DNA of 64,000 nucleotides from Stratiolaelaps scimitus (lineage: Eukaryota; Arthropoda; Arachnida; Mesostigmata; Laelapidae), in the NCBI GenBank assembly GCA_019614645.1, contig JABWDB010000034.1, forward strand, positions 1,798,001 through 1,862,000, given 5' to 3'. This document shows, one piece after another, positions 46,994 to 57,937 of the stretch (the stretch's first letter is position 1; every line of letters begins with the position of its first letter). Both the position numbers and the translations under genes were made by a program. The notes beneath the pieces were generated by a model, which was not told where the DNA came from, ran no database searches, and was given only the letters and a program-made list of their open reading frames with translations.

Positions 46994-47762
46994 GAAGGGG
47001 CCGCCAGAGGTGCCGAGCCGCCGGATAGTTTATGATATGCATCTCGCCGCCGCCGCTTCTTCTTCAATGGCAACGCATCGCCAATCGCTTGTCACCATCA
47101 TCAGCATCAGCAAGCGCAATAATCACACAGCAAGAGTTGCAATATCATGCGGCTGGCATTCATGCCGAGGTGTGAATAGCCCTTATGGCAACCGCAGCAG
47201 CAGCAGCGACACGGTAGCCCTTATCGCGGTACCGTTACTGATACTCGAAGATGCTCTCGGCGGGTGTTCGTCGTCTGATGTCGGTGTGCCCGTTGACCGG
47301 CGGCTGCCAGCGTTTTCTTCTCTTCTTCGACAAATGTGCTCGCGTCGTACAAAGCTGCTGTGGTGTTCTTGCTGTGGTGTAAGGGATGAGCGGAGATGGC
47401 GCCGTCGTCGTCAAGCGGCGGCAGACAACCAACCGGTAGCTGACGGCGGTTTTGAATCAATACAAGGAGAAGGAGGAGGAGGGTATTCGCCATGTGTAAC
47501 AGCGTCGCTGTCAGCCGACAAAAAGTGGCTGGAAGGGGCCGCTGCGGAAATCGGGGGTCTGGACGGTTGTTGGGCGGGCGGGCGGAGCGGCGCGGCGGGG
47601 GATAGCTGTTGTGTTCGCGGACTTCGAGAGAGTGCGATTCGATTTGACGAGGCGGCCAGCTATAGCTGGACTTTCTCGACAATAGGGCCGATGGGCGGCA
47701 AAGGATCGTGTCCAAAGAGATGCCGATTGCACAGTAACGGTCATAAAGGGCAGCATATTTAA
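46971..47762 (+). CDS. longest non-repetitive open frame, 263 codons, unknown
   Basis: A plus-strand frame open for 263 codons. The first ATG in frame is at 46980. Composition is mixed, with a hydrophobic patch near residues 79-86, a basic RRWRRRRQ patch about midway and a Gly/Cys/Ser-rich second half. No signal peptide, domain or repeat is recognised. The minus strand is open for 189 codons over 47221-47790 and a third frame is open too, so a stop-poor GC-rich region, for example a promoter-side CpG-rich patch of a minus-strand gene, is a serious alternative. Confidence 0.15.
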   Translation: MLAMIRRTKGPPEVPSRRIVYDMHLAAAASSSMATHRQSLVTIISISKRNNHTARVAISCGWHSCRGVNSPYGNRSSSSDTVALIAVPLLILEDALGGCSSSDVGVPVDRRLPAFSSLLRQMCSRRTKLLWCSCCGVRDERRWRRRRQAAADNQPVADGGFESIQGEGGGGYSPCVTASLSADKKWLEGAAAEIGGLDGCWAGGRSGAAGDSCCVRGLRESAIRFDEAASYSWTFSTIGPMGGKGSCPKRCRLHSNGHKGQHI

Positions 47763-47799
47763 ATGCTATATACATGGTGCATCTGTCCATCGACGACAG

Positions 47800-48700
47800 A
47801 TGACGACAAAGTATGTGAGGGTGTACGTGTGCGTCGGGGGCGGAAACGCGGCAAAGGTAGGTTGCCTATCGATGGATACTGCTACCGTATTGCCTCCGTG
47901 GTCGATGCAGTGGTGGTGAGGCGGGCAGATTTATAGGCGGGAGATATTGCTCGGTGTGAAATTCCCTCTGACGCATTTGGAGAACCTTTGAAATTCTTTA
48001 TCGTCTTTCGATATCTGTGGCCACTTGCCAGGTTACGACCACAAGGTTTATGGGTGGTCGCGACAAGTCGAAAATGATGATGACTTCCTTGCTTTGATAC
48101 TGTAGAGCTTTACGGGTTCTCCCCGTAAAGCAAGCAGTAGCCCCTGTCTCTTCGAAACGGCCGGCGTTGTTGACTGGTCAGAGACACACGCAATGGAGGG
48201 CCGCCAAACATCGCCGATATTGTACATTTCTGCGTTTGCATACAGTCGAAGCGGGGGCGCAGCTAGTGAGTTTACATCTGACAAAATTACTACGTATTTC
48301 GTACTGTGTACTAATGTAATGAAATATAGCTTTGGCTGATACCTGTTTGAGATGAAGGTGATTTTTATAGCACACATGACGAACGATATGGAGATTTACG
48401 GGCTCTCTGCTGAGCTGCACACCCCGGCGTACAATGTTACGTGTAAACGTCTATTGTCATTTCATTTTGATTCCAATTTGAAATTCTAGACAGACAACAA
48501 CGAGGTGGGAATCAGCAAATATAATAACGTGAAATCCGTCTTCGCCGTCAGAAACCTCACGATAATTTATGGAACCCGAAGATAAGAAGATGAGAAGTTA
48601 ATACGACTCAATCATTAAGCTGTTTCTTCGAAAATGACGAGTTTTACATCGACGTCTCTACACACTGTGGACAAGAGAAAAACAGAACGATAAAGCTTGC
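47800..48700. other. gene-free stretch
   Basis: I see no supported gene. Frames of up to 109 codons on the minus strand are unremarkable. Confidence 0.5.
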
Positions 48701-48802
48701 AGCCGTTAAGAAAATACACACACACACACAATCACGCACGTTTGTACCGGTAGACTTTCCTCAAAAAAAAGCATGAGGTATTGTGATTTCTTGAGGACAA
48801 AT

Positions 48803-48844
48803 ACACACACACACAGACACACACATATATATATATATATATAT
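48803..48844. repeat. (AC)n followed by (TA)n
   Basis: An AC tract with one G interruption passes into a TA tract (48825-48844). A second AC run lies at 48715-48730. Confidence 0.93.
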
Positions 48845-48978
48845 GCAGATCTTTCGTTGTCCTCTTTACGCTGGGCCATTGATGAGCGAATACTGATGAT
48901 GCGGGCCGCGCCATCTGCCACTATATTACGCATCTAGTCTCGACTACAAAGTGTCGCGGCGGCCTCTCATTACTGGGT

Positions 48979-48996
48979 GCAGCAGCAGCAGCAGCT
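48979..48996 (+). repeat. (CAG)n triplet run
   Basis: Six uninterrupted CAG units. Confidence 0.9.
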
Positions 48997-49269
48997 GAAG
49001 AGCCAGTGGGTATCACGTCACCCCACGTATCGCACGACATTTTGTGTTGTCCGGCTACGCGCGCCCCACTGCGGCTGGGGCCTATCTATCTGTGCCACGG
49101 TGCGCGAAGGAAAGCATCGAAGGAAATGTGCCGTTTTTTTCGATGGAGATGCCACATCATCAGTAATGAGCCTTTGTAAGCTGGGGGCGCGAGTATGTTA
49201 CGAATACACTGGTCCAACGTCTTACCCCGCAACGGACCCCGTATCAGATCCACGATACGGCTGACTCAG

Positions 49270-50260
49270 ATGAGCGAACAGGGGCTGAAAATGAACGGGA
49301 ACGATCTGATCGCAAACCACCATGATCAGAGAGAGAATGGTTCTTAAACTTTCCTTGTCAATCATTTTGGTTTACCCACCCGCGCACCCCTCTGAAGTTT
49401 GTTCGTAATGGTCGTGTCACTCATTGAAGATGGTCATAGGTCGTCACTCGGGAGGTATTAGTATTCAGGGATCGATGTATCCTTTTAGGAAGAGGCCTCT
49501 CCGTGCCAACGGGCCCAACATTGTCGCATTCGTTGACCACGAACGAAGGCTTCATTAGGTTCGGTGATTAAAATGGATTTATGGTTGTGTCGAGTGCCTT
49601 CGACTTACTGATCAGGCAAAGGTGACGTTGATAGCTGGGAGGTGGCGGAACTTAATGGAAAACGTGGCGATTCCTTAGTCAGGGAAAACCACTCTAGCGC
49701 ATAGCAGCTAAGGTGCACGCAGTTAAGATGTTACGTCCGAACAAACATCGATTCGAAGGAAACCGCCGTTCGTCGGCGCCGACAGACGACAAATGAGGTG
49801 CACCTTGTCGTATGCCATCGGTGATCTTCCTCTGATACGATAGAAGGTCTCAAATGAGCACCACGATCTACCGCTACGCCATTGCCGACCCCATCCGTGA
49901 TGGACACACGAGTTCCGTTACACGACGAGAACAAAGATATTGTCCTAAACCCCTTTGTTTTCACCATTAGAACTGAAACCGGTGGAGACATGTGCTCAAA
50001 AAGCCTGCTCTCCCAGACCAAAATACGATAGCCATACCCGCTGTTCGCATATCAGTACTGCCCCCCTCAGCTCATATATGGGAGTCGCAACCATTGCAGA
50101 GTAGCTAGATTGATGATAAGGCTGACTCGGGTACAGAACGAGTGTAGATGGACACTTCTGCTTAGTAAAGGACAGCTAGTCAATCCCGAAGGAAGTCAGA
50201 GAACAAACGAACGAATGGGCGCCCATTCAAGACGAGTCGAATGAGATAAGAGACAGAGAG
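49270..50260. other. gene-free stretch
   Basis: I see no supported gene and only one 96-codon minus frame without features. Confidence 0.5.
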
Positions 50261-50274
50261 AGCGAGAGAGAGAG

Positions 50275-50281
50275 TATAAAA
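50275..50281 (+). promoter_or_regulatory. TATA-box-like motif downstream of GA tract
   Basis: TATAAAA sits directly after a (GA)n tract (about 50252-50274), a combination seen at arthropod promoters with GAGA sites. The only following ORF (50307-50390, 27 aa) would start at the predicted start site itself, leaving no leader. That weakens the case. Confidence 0.2.
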
Positions 50282-50683
50282 CAGGTGAAAAAAAATGAGC
50301 GATTTTATGGACGTTCAGAGCGTTGCGGGTGGCCGCTCCGATGAAAGGGACGTAAGCGATCAGCGATGGAGGATAGCCAGTAACGAGTAGCTCTTACGAA
50401 TAAACGGCCTCCTCGGAGGAAAGGAGTTCAAAGATTGAATCATGGCTGAGCGAATGACGGCCTCGGTAGATTGATTCTCACTGTGAAGCTGTGTCTCTTT
50501 GATGGAGAAATCTATATATATATATGGCGAATAAGCACAAGACGAGGAGGCATGGACGAGACAAAAACCTCAAAACACACCCGATAGCATTTGTGGTACA
50601 CAATCTATCGTCGAAAGACGCGTCCACTTTAGCTTCTGTGGCTGCTGTGGAGCAGAACTACGAAGCGGATCTTTGAGCTGAAA

Positions 50684-50705
50684 ACTGCCATAGCGCTATG
50701 GCAGT
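50684..50705. repeat. 22-bp perfect palindrome
   Basis: A perfectly self-complementary 22-bp sequence without spacer, built around AGCGCT. It is not a simple repeat. Confidence 0.95.
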
Positions 50706-50829
50706 AGTGGAGCGCCTTTTCCCTGCCCTTTAAGTCTGACAAAAAATTGACTTTCGTACACTGATCGTCGTAAACGAGGCTATGAATCTGCGGCCATTGT
50801 GCTCTGCAACCTCCTTGTGCACCACCACC

Positions 50830-50843
50830 ACCCCCCCCCCCCC
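50830..50843. repeat. poly(C) run
   Basis: A 14-base C run after an ACC triplet run. A T run follows near 50869-50876. Confidence 0.93.
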
Positions 50844-51061
50844 GTCCTTCTCGGGAGCATAGTATAGTTTTTTTTTATGCTGAAGGCAACATTTCGATGT
50901 CTGTACCTAAGGCTTCACAGATCTTGCTTGGCTTGCCAGTCTGCATAGAGCATAGCGTGCTTGGGACTTGAGTTGACCGATTTCACCACTCTGTTGGGGC
51001 TCATACCCCCAGGCAGCTAGCTGTTCCATAACAAGCGTAGTACTTGCGGAGTGTTTAACAA

Positions 51062-51121
51062 TAATTATGTCATAATTCTATATATACATATCTAAGTATA
51101 TATAGAATTATGACATAATTA
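51062..51121. repeat. perfect inverted repeat, 26-bp stem
   Basis: The arms 51062-51087 and 51096-51121 are exact reverse complements over 26 bp with an 8-base loop. The stem is AT-rich but only its inner third is TA alternation. The outer 16 bp (taattatgtcataatt) are themselves partly palindromic. Confidence 0.95.
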
Positions 51122-51234
51122 CACATAATGACCGGCGAAAGCACATTGTAACATTTATAAACTTAGCACACTGTTTGTAAAATAGTTATATTATAATATT
51201 ACACGACTCGTGTGAATAAAAAGTAGAAAGAAAG

Positions 51235-51260
51235 TATATATATACATATATATATATATA
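51235..51260. repeat. (TA)n microsatellite
   Basis: A TA tract with one C interruption, 26 bp. Confidence 0.93.
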
Positions 51261-51899
51261 TTCTCTTTTTCTGGTCATACATTTGAACACTAATATAGTC
51301 AGTGACTATTTCATAAATGCTACCACGTGTCTGTGTCTGTATCTCAGCAACAAGCCCTGCAGCTGCGAAGACAGTTCGCAAGCATCCATCCCAAAGGAAG
51401 ACGACGCCGCATGGACTTCACGAGGTCAAGCGACAATCACGGCGGGTCTATCAGCTGGCGGTGATGTCCATCGCCGCTAATTGCATGTCGACGTTAATAG
51501 CCAAAACACATCTAAATGAACGCTCTCACAAGGAGAAACACAATCGAAAAGCAGATAATCTCCATACGTCCATTCGGCTGTGGATAGCAAACACTGTTTG
51601 TATTATGTTTCTAGTCCCCCGTTATCTATGCATTATTATTAGAATTATTATTATTGTTATTACCATTATGCAACGAGGTTTGCCGTCGCAGACAGCCGTA
51701 AACGCTCGCCACAGTGAACTACTACGGCTGAAATCCGCCAACAGCATCCAGCTCTCGCTGTATCCTATCGGACGTTCAACGGACATAATCGCGATTACCC
51801 CACCATCTCGCTGTAACCCCGCCGTATTCCGCTGCCGAACGATACACCCCGAGAGGCGAGCTCCGCTGGGCGGGCGAGTTTGCACGCGCAATTAATTAG

Positions 51900-52370
51900 C
51901 TAATTATATAGCTGACGCGGAGAAAAATGTGCGTTATTTTTCTTCCTCTTCCTCTTCTTCTTCGTCTTCTTGTTTCTTCTTTTTGTGTTCCTTCTGACCG
52001 ACGATGAAACGCGGACGACAACTCCCCGAGGTCGCATTGGCGAGATGGGCTTGCGGTCCACTCGCGCTATTGTTGAGAGCCTTGTTGCGGTTATCTCCGG
52101 CCAGCCTCTGTGGTTGTCAGTGCGCGATGCGCCGCTGCTGTTGTTGTTGCTGTTCTTGTTGTTGTTTCTCTTTACGGCTTCGCCGTTTGTCCGCGTTCGC
52201 GTTACGGCGCTCCGAAAAATGCTATTCCAGATGACGCCATGATGCTGGTGGCTCTCTCTCTGGTAGCGAGTCGTTTGGCGAATTTGCCAATTCGCCGGCG
52301 ACTGTATTGCCGCGAAATTAAATCGCCGCGTCGGCGCCGCTCCCCCCCTGGTCTCATTGGCTGGGTTCAA
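51900..52370 (-). CDS. candidate minus-strand ORF, 156 codons, unknown
   Basis: An open frame of 156 codons of protein-like composition. The N-terminal part is Arg/Gln/Asn-rich, an Asn/Ser run follows about midway from CAA/AGC triplets (52128-52175 on plus), then a mixed segment and a very basic Lys/Arg tail (about residues 133-146) that resembles a nuclear-localisation-type stretch. There is no ATG at its 5' end, so it would have to be an internal or terminal exon. The plus strand is open for 175 codons over the same DNA. No domain is recognised. Confidence 0.18.
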   Translation of the reverse strand: MNPANETRGGAAPTRRFNFAAIQSPANWQIRQTTRYQRESHQHHGVIWNSIFRSAVTRTRTNGEAVKRNNNKNSNNNSSGASRTDNHRGWPEITATRLSTIARVDRKPISPMRPRGVVVRVSSSVRRNTKRRNKKTKKKRKRKKNNAHFSPRQLYN

Positions 52371-52710
52371 TTTAAATATTCATTACACTGTAGCGTCATC
52401 AGCGGGAGGCCGGGTCCACTCGGATCCGCTTGCGGAGAGGCAGATTTCGTTCGGATTTCTTCGAACGCAGAACGCATATGCGTATGCTACAATGAAGATC
52501 ATTACATTTTTCATTTCAGTTCTTCCTTCGATTTTCCCTTGCCGTGCTCGCTCAGGCAGCTGGCATCGTCCACGATATCTCTCGCTCTCTCTTTCTCTCC
52601 CGCTCTAGCGATCGGCGCTCCAGCTGTACGCGTTTGATGTTCAACGAGATTTAGCCACACAGACAGTATATCCTAGTGCTGCAATCCGCCGGCTAGAAAC
52701 GCTGCCGGGG

Positions 52711-52730
52711 AGGTGCGAGGAGGTGCGAGG
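52711..52730. repeat. 10-bp tandem duplication
   Basis: Two exact copies of aggtgcgagg, side by side. Confidence 0.95.
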
Positions 52731-52929
52731 CCAGCATTTCCTTCTACGAACGAAAAAAGCGAGATAGTATCAGCTTCCCCCCGCCGAGGTGACAATTGTC
52801 TCTGGTGCGCAATAGTTGACGCGTCGCGGTTGGCCGTTGACTAAGTCAGCGGCAGGCGCGAGCAGGCGCTCTCTCCCTCTCTCTCTGCGAGGTGGGGATA
52901 GTCTGCTGTGGTGGTAATGCGAAATTGCC

Positions 52930-53180
52930 GCTGGTGACTGTGTGCACTAGGCACTAGCGATGGACGTTGCCAACGGTCTCCGCTATGGTTGAATGAATGG
53001 AGCTGATGAATTTTTCAATTGAATTCCCCTTCTCGGATACTATCCCTACAATGTCTAGGCTAAACAACACAATGTTTCTAGTTCAAGAATTTCAACCTTT
53101 CGCTTAATTAACCCCGTTCAAATTAATATAGGAGTTTCCAGTCTTTGTCATACGATGTGCACACGGTCAAAGGTCCCTTG
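52930..53180. other. gene-free stretch
   Basis: I see nothing supported between the GC-rich patch at 52 kb and the dispersed repeat at 53.2 kb. Confidence 0.5.
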
Positions 53181-53188
53181 CGTCCACG

Positions 53189-53290
53189 GGTAAAGGTAAA
53201 GATTTTATTGGTTTATTAAAGGAGCTGCAATTTTTACTATGCTTAAGCTCTCTCATATGTCTTCGCGTAGCGGGGGGCTCGAACCTGCGG
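53189..53290 (-). mobile_element. SINE-like repeat copy, minus orientation
   Basis: On the minus strand a B-box-like motif (ggttcgagcccc, 53274-53285 on plus) is followed by about 85 bp that align with 34790-34878, ending in an A/T-rich tail (aaccaataaaatcttt). A B box plus an A-rich tail is the layout of a tRNA-derived SINE. The A box, expected at higher coordinates, is degenerate or lost. Confidence 0.6.
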
Positions 53291-53917
53291 GAAAAAGAGA
53301 TATACAAATACTCACTATGGTTCTTGGATGCTGTTGTAAACCAAGCCGATTCGTGTTCAAGTTGGCCCGCGCTGCTCTTGTCTGAAACCTCACACCTAGG
53401 TCGCCTTTATGGGAAATCGTATGAGGAATTCGTCGACACCCCTTCCCCGACCACCACCATCATCATCTTGAGTGCATCCGCGAAATGCTCAAGTGGCCAG
53501 TTCAATCCGAGTTGTAATGTCCAGACACGAGCGGCACCTGTTTCCACAATCCGCTACGATCAATCTAACGGTCCACCTGAAAGCAGACATTCCCCATTTT
53601 GCTGGTAGACGAAATTTATATTTTCCCGACGATTATCGAATCCTCGCCAGCTTGATTTTTGTAATGCGTAACTCAACTTCGTATCGCCATCTGCCTCGAA
53701 CAGTGACAGTACGCAGCTCGATCTGGTGGGATGCTCAATGAATGTGTACCATCATCAAGGAACGCGAAACAGCGTCCTCGTCCTCCTCCTCCTCTACCCG
53801 CGTCCATGGGAACAACAGATGCCCTAACCAGAGTTGCAGCCACAGTTTCAGCAGCAGTTCGGATCTCGCTGTAGATTTCGACAGGCGGAAAGACATTAAC
53901 CGAAGTTACCCGCTTTG

Positions 53918-53943
53918 TCTCTCTCTCTCCCTCTCTCTCTCTC
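53918..53943. repeat. (CT)n microsatellite
   Basis: A CT tract of 26 bp with one interruption. Confidence 0.9.
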
Positions 53944-54225
53944 AGTCTCTCATCTGCTATTTGAGCTGTCTAACTTTATAATACTTGGGCGTACTACATC
54001 AAGGAATGATCGCTAGCTACAGATGATATTGTAGAACGACAATACGAATGTCGCACAGCTCCAGGGGCGGCTATGATCTGGCAGCGAAGTGAGTCATGTG
54101 CGATGTCATAAGCTGAGGTGATCAATTGAGGACACAAATCACATGAGTGCTTACAGGGAAACGTCGCCCTGCGCTTCGTTGATTCCTTTCGTACCTCTGT
54201 GTGCGTATCTGGTGTTTGTCCTTAG

Positions 54226-54489
54226 ACACGCTTGGAGATGCGACGAGCAAACGCCGCAGGGGCCGTCCTCGATGTGTCGCAGCTGGAAATGATCCCCGAT
54301 CAACGAGAATGGGATTCAGCGAAAGCAGGCGACTATCTCGCGCGTGTTTCTTCCTGTTTCCTTCGAGTCGCGTTTGGTTTTTCGCCCCCTCCGAAGGTCC
54401 CATCGATTTGGGCTCACTCAACGAAGGCGCTGGCCAAGAATCGACAACTGGTCGCGATATCAAAAGGTGTCCGCCCAACTAAAGCATGA
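54226..54489 (+). CDS. candidate terminal exon, two possible frames
   Basis: An excellent splice acceptor (ggtgtttgtccttag, ends 54225) precedes two long open plus frames. Phase 0 reads 87 residues of ordinary composition to TGA at 54489. The second frame, to 54482, reads SKRRRGRPR at 54246-54272, which matches the AT-hook core (basic residues around GRP) that binds the minor groove of AT-rich DNA. Only one frame, if either, is real, and base composition does not decide between them. The minus strand is open as well. Confidence 0.25.
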   Translation, partial: TRLEMRRANAAGAVLDVSQLEMIPDQREWDSAKAGDYLARVSSCFLRVAFGFSPPPKVPSIWAHSTKALAKNRQLVAISKGVRPTKA

Positions 54490-55185
54490 CTATGGTCATT
54501 ATTAGAACAGAGGGGCATTATAACACGGGCGGAAGAAATTAAATGGCGATGGGCAAGCTACGATTGAGTCTGCGCTGGTCTTCGGGAAGTAGATCTATTA
54601 AACAGTCGACTCGCGCCAGCAGCCAACCGGCCTGCGATTGTGATCTTCTGTCGGTAGCCTACCCCCTCAATGTTCGATCGGTGCTGTACAGAACAGTAAC
54701 TGAGCAGAACACGTTCGCGCACCGACTAGACACAAATCGAAGAAATCCGACAAGAAGAAGTCAATTCAAGTATATAATACCCATCTCCCCGTTCTTCTCG
54801 CCCGTCTACTCACTACATATAATATATATAGAGTCCTTTAGCTCGCTATGGGCTGCGACGTTTCTTCAGCGGCGGATATCTGCCGACGGGTGCGTGTGTG
54901 TGTTTGTGTGTGTTGTGTGTATGTGAGTCTCCCTGCGTGCAGATATGTGAGAGACACATGCATAACTTGCGCAGATGATGGCGCTAAGTGACGCTATCCA
55001 CCGCGTCTCCTGCTGTTGCCGGTTGGTCGACCCGAGGAGGGCCAATTGCGGCTCGAGGCGGAGAGGTTTCTTGGGCGACAATGAGCGAATGAAGACGAAA
55101 TATTGAATCACAACAATAACAACACCAACAACAATGAATCCATTCAAAAACGTTCCTCTACCATTCGCTTCCTCAATACCCCTCT

Positions 55186-55200
55186 TTCTCTCTCTCTCGC
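55186..55200. repeat. (CT)n microsatellite
   Basis: A CT tract of about 15 bp with further CT-rich sequence to about 55210. Confidence 0.85.
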
Positions 55201-55845
55201 TCTCCCTCTCGACTTTTGATGATGTTGGTGAAGCCACAAGCAGAAGTGATGCCCCCGCGATCATATATCAGGGTTAAGTAGCGTGTCAGAGGTGGTTCCC
55301 ATTTTGACTCGGGTGATTCAGATGGAGTCCGAACTATGGAGAAGATGTAATCCTAACGGAGGAGCCGATAACAGCTCGACCGAGCGGGGAAAATGTATTG
55401 TGCCATGGACAAGCCGTTATTAGCCATTGGCAGCTCGCGCAGAAAGGCTAATGAAAGACGAGGTGCGCTTTTCAAACGTATTCGGGGAATATAGCCAGAA
55501 AAAATGTCAACGATGACTCGCCGTCATTTCTGACGTACAGCTGTGTTGCACCTCGACAGAAACGATGTCACCTTGTTGAAAGGAATCGAAGCTCTCGTCA
55601 TGAAACGCGGAGAGGGGGCGGGGGACACAATTGAGAAAATTAAGGTAGTGGGCCCGTGTCAACTTAGCGGAAACGACACTAATCTATTTGCAATGCTGAT
55701 GCAGCTCCTGTCCTCGGTCGCTTACTGTACTGCCACTCTGCTAAATGGACCAACCGATTATTGTCTATAGTGTGTCGTGACAAGCACGCGATTAGAAATG
55801 TCGATTTTGTTCGCTGTCGCACAGCCAGCACATCATCTGTTGTTG

Positions 55846-55864
55846 GAGAGAGAGAGAGAGAGAG
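55846..55864. repeat. (GA)n microsatellite
   Basis: An alternating GA tract of 19 bp. Confidence 0.9.
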
Positions 55865-55996
55865 CACAGAGGATCACCCGAAATGGTCCACGGTCCCCGC
55901 CACCCGGCTGTGGATGAACGAGGTTAAACATCAGAAAACCAAGCAGTTTAACGAGACAAAATGACGAAAAGGTCTTTACCTTTAAAGACGGAGAGT

Positions 55997-56072
55997 AATA
56001 TATATATATATATTATATTATATATATATATATATATTTCTATAGAGAGAGAGAGAGAGGGAGAGAGAGAGA
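55997..56072. repeat. (TA)n tract followed by (GA)n
   Basis: A TA tract with two TTA slips (55997-56037), then a GA tract (56044-56072). Confidence 0.95.
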
Positions 56073-56162
56073 AGAAAAAAGTCAGTCTAAAGCCGAGATA
56101 AGCAGATTCGGAGGGCCCCATACTCCCATATATCTCGCCAGGTGGACAGATCAAGCCGGCTG

Positions 56163-56290
56163 CAGCGGCGGCGGCGGCGGCGGCGGCACTGTTTTCCCGT
56201 GCCAGCAGCCACCGCAGCGGGAGCAGCGCAGCTATGGCTGACGTCAGCGTAGTCGGCAGCAGCAGCAGCAGCAGTAGCAATAGTAGTAGA
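56163..56290 (+). repeat. (GGC)n and AGC/AGT triplet tracts
   Basis: A GGC run (about 56165-56187) and an AGC/AGT/AAT run (about 56257-56290) frame a short GC-rich patch with no supported coding frame. Confidence 0.88.
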
Positions 56291-56399
56291 ATCCGATCGA
56301 TTCTTTTCGGGCTTTGAACGTAGTGACGTATTACGAGTATAGCGGTCATATTTGCGGTCTGCTGAACGAAAGCAGGCCGGCACGCATCAATGGCTTAGG

Positions 56400-57040
56400 A
56401 CACCGTCAGAAATCAACAGCAATCGATATCGGACGATGATTGACGAAGCAAAAAAAATATCACGAATAGACCAAGGATTGGATGAAGGAAGAAGGCAGTA
56501 GTTATCACTGGTATGGCACCGTCGCTAGTCGATAGTTATCGAGTGGTAGAGTGACCTGTTTCGGATTTGGCACCTCTGCTGGCCCTCGGATGGGGAGCGG
56601 GCCGGCTGGCGAACATCACTAAATAGCCTTAAGAGTGTTGAACCTCTATCAGACTCGGGTTTTGCTTAGGTAAACATTTAACAGGGTAGAGCATGTTTTT
56701 TTTCTAATTTATTTATCTGCCAATCAAGTTGGCAGCATCAATGAATAATGGCTTAAAGTTGTATGAGTTGATGTTCATTTTTCGACGTAGGGAATAATGT
56801 TTAATAATCTCCTCAGATGTGTATTGTATAGCTTAGCGAAAATGGACGATTGTGATAGTGCAATTGGGTGCGTGGAATTGGGAACGCTTACAGACTAAAT
56901 ACGAGATACAGTTTTATAACAGTAAATTAACAGCATGTCTATGTCCGTCAATTTTAGCACATACACAACTTCTATGCTATTATTGTCTGTCTATTATATA
57001 TATATTAGTTAGAGACAATTAGGCAATCACCCAATCAAGC
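56400..57040. other. gene-free AT-rich stretch
   Basis: I see no supported gene. It is AT-rich from about 56690 to 57010 with a short TA run near 56996-57005. Confidence 0.55.
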
Positions 57041-57903
57041 GGACATCTGAAGCAGTGATCCGGCTTCGTAGCCGGACCTCAAAGCTACGACAACGATCGA
57101 ACTCGAAGCAACACGGGTTAAGGAGCATCTTCCGTCAAACTTCGCACCCAACACCCAGAGGCTATGAAACGAATATCTGTGAATCGATCTGTAGTCATCG
57201 ATGCATGCCGAGCATTTCGAAGGGGACCCCAAGTCCCGCAATCTTCACGTCATTACGTTGTTGCTGTTCGTTCCGCGAAAGCGTAGCCCCCTTTGAAACG
57301 ATGTCGACACCGCAGAGGCAACTGGTTTCTAGTCGCAGATCAAACCCGCGCGCCGCTGCCGCCGCCGCCCCCCTACAAATCGGCCGGCCCGGCAGGCTAA
57401 CTCTATTTAGCGATAGCGGGGGGGCGGTTTAGCTCAACGATGACCGGCGCTCCGAAGGAGCCGATACTTCCACGCCCGTTGGCCAGATGGCTACCGGAAC
57501 GTCGAATACGCACGTGATGGAGGATTAATACGGTAGAAGAGACGAATGTAAAGAGAAATAAAAGCGCAGGCAACTATGTGTTTCGCTGTAACGAACGCGC
57601 GAGAAAAGCTCCGCCGGGTGGCCGCCGTCAACCATGTGCGTGTCGATCTAAAAGTGAGAGCAAGTCGTGGAAGTTTCAAGTTAAACGGTGAAAGCTGTTT
57701 TTTTTTCTATTTGAAGAATGGACGATATACCCACAAACATGATAGCTGCTTCTGGAAACATCGTTGGTCAAGCTTGACGCTCTGCAGCGCTGCTAACTAA
57801 TACTTGTAGAATACTTGTAGAACAAGGATATGAGACCTCCCCACGCTTATTATACGGAGGGGGTTTTGTGCCTTAGCAAGCAAGAGTGTATCGCTTCCTA
57901 TTA

Positions 57904-57937
57904 TCGAGTTAGACCTCAATTGATCTTCGAGTTAGAC
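57904..57937. repeat. 11-bp direct repeat
   Basis: The sequence tcgagttagac occurs at 57904-57914 and 57927-57937. Confidence 0.9.

Noticed and set aside
57420..57500. Possible tRNA-like segment (ggtttagctcaacgatg)
   Set aside because: It has no cloverleaf, no B box and no acceptor stem pairing.
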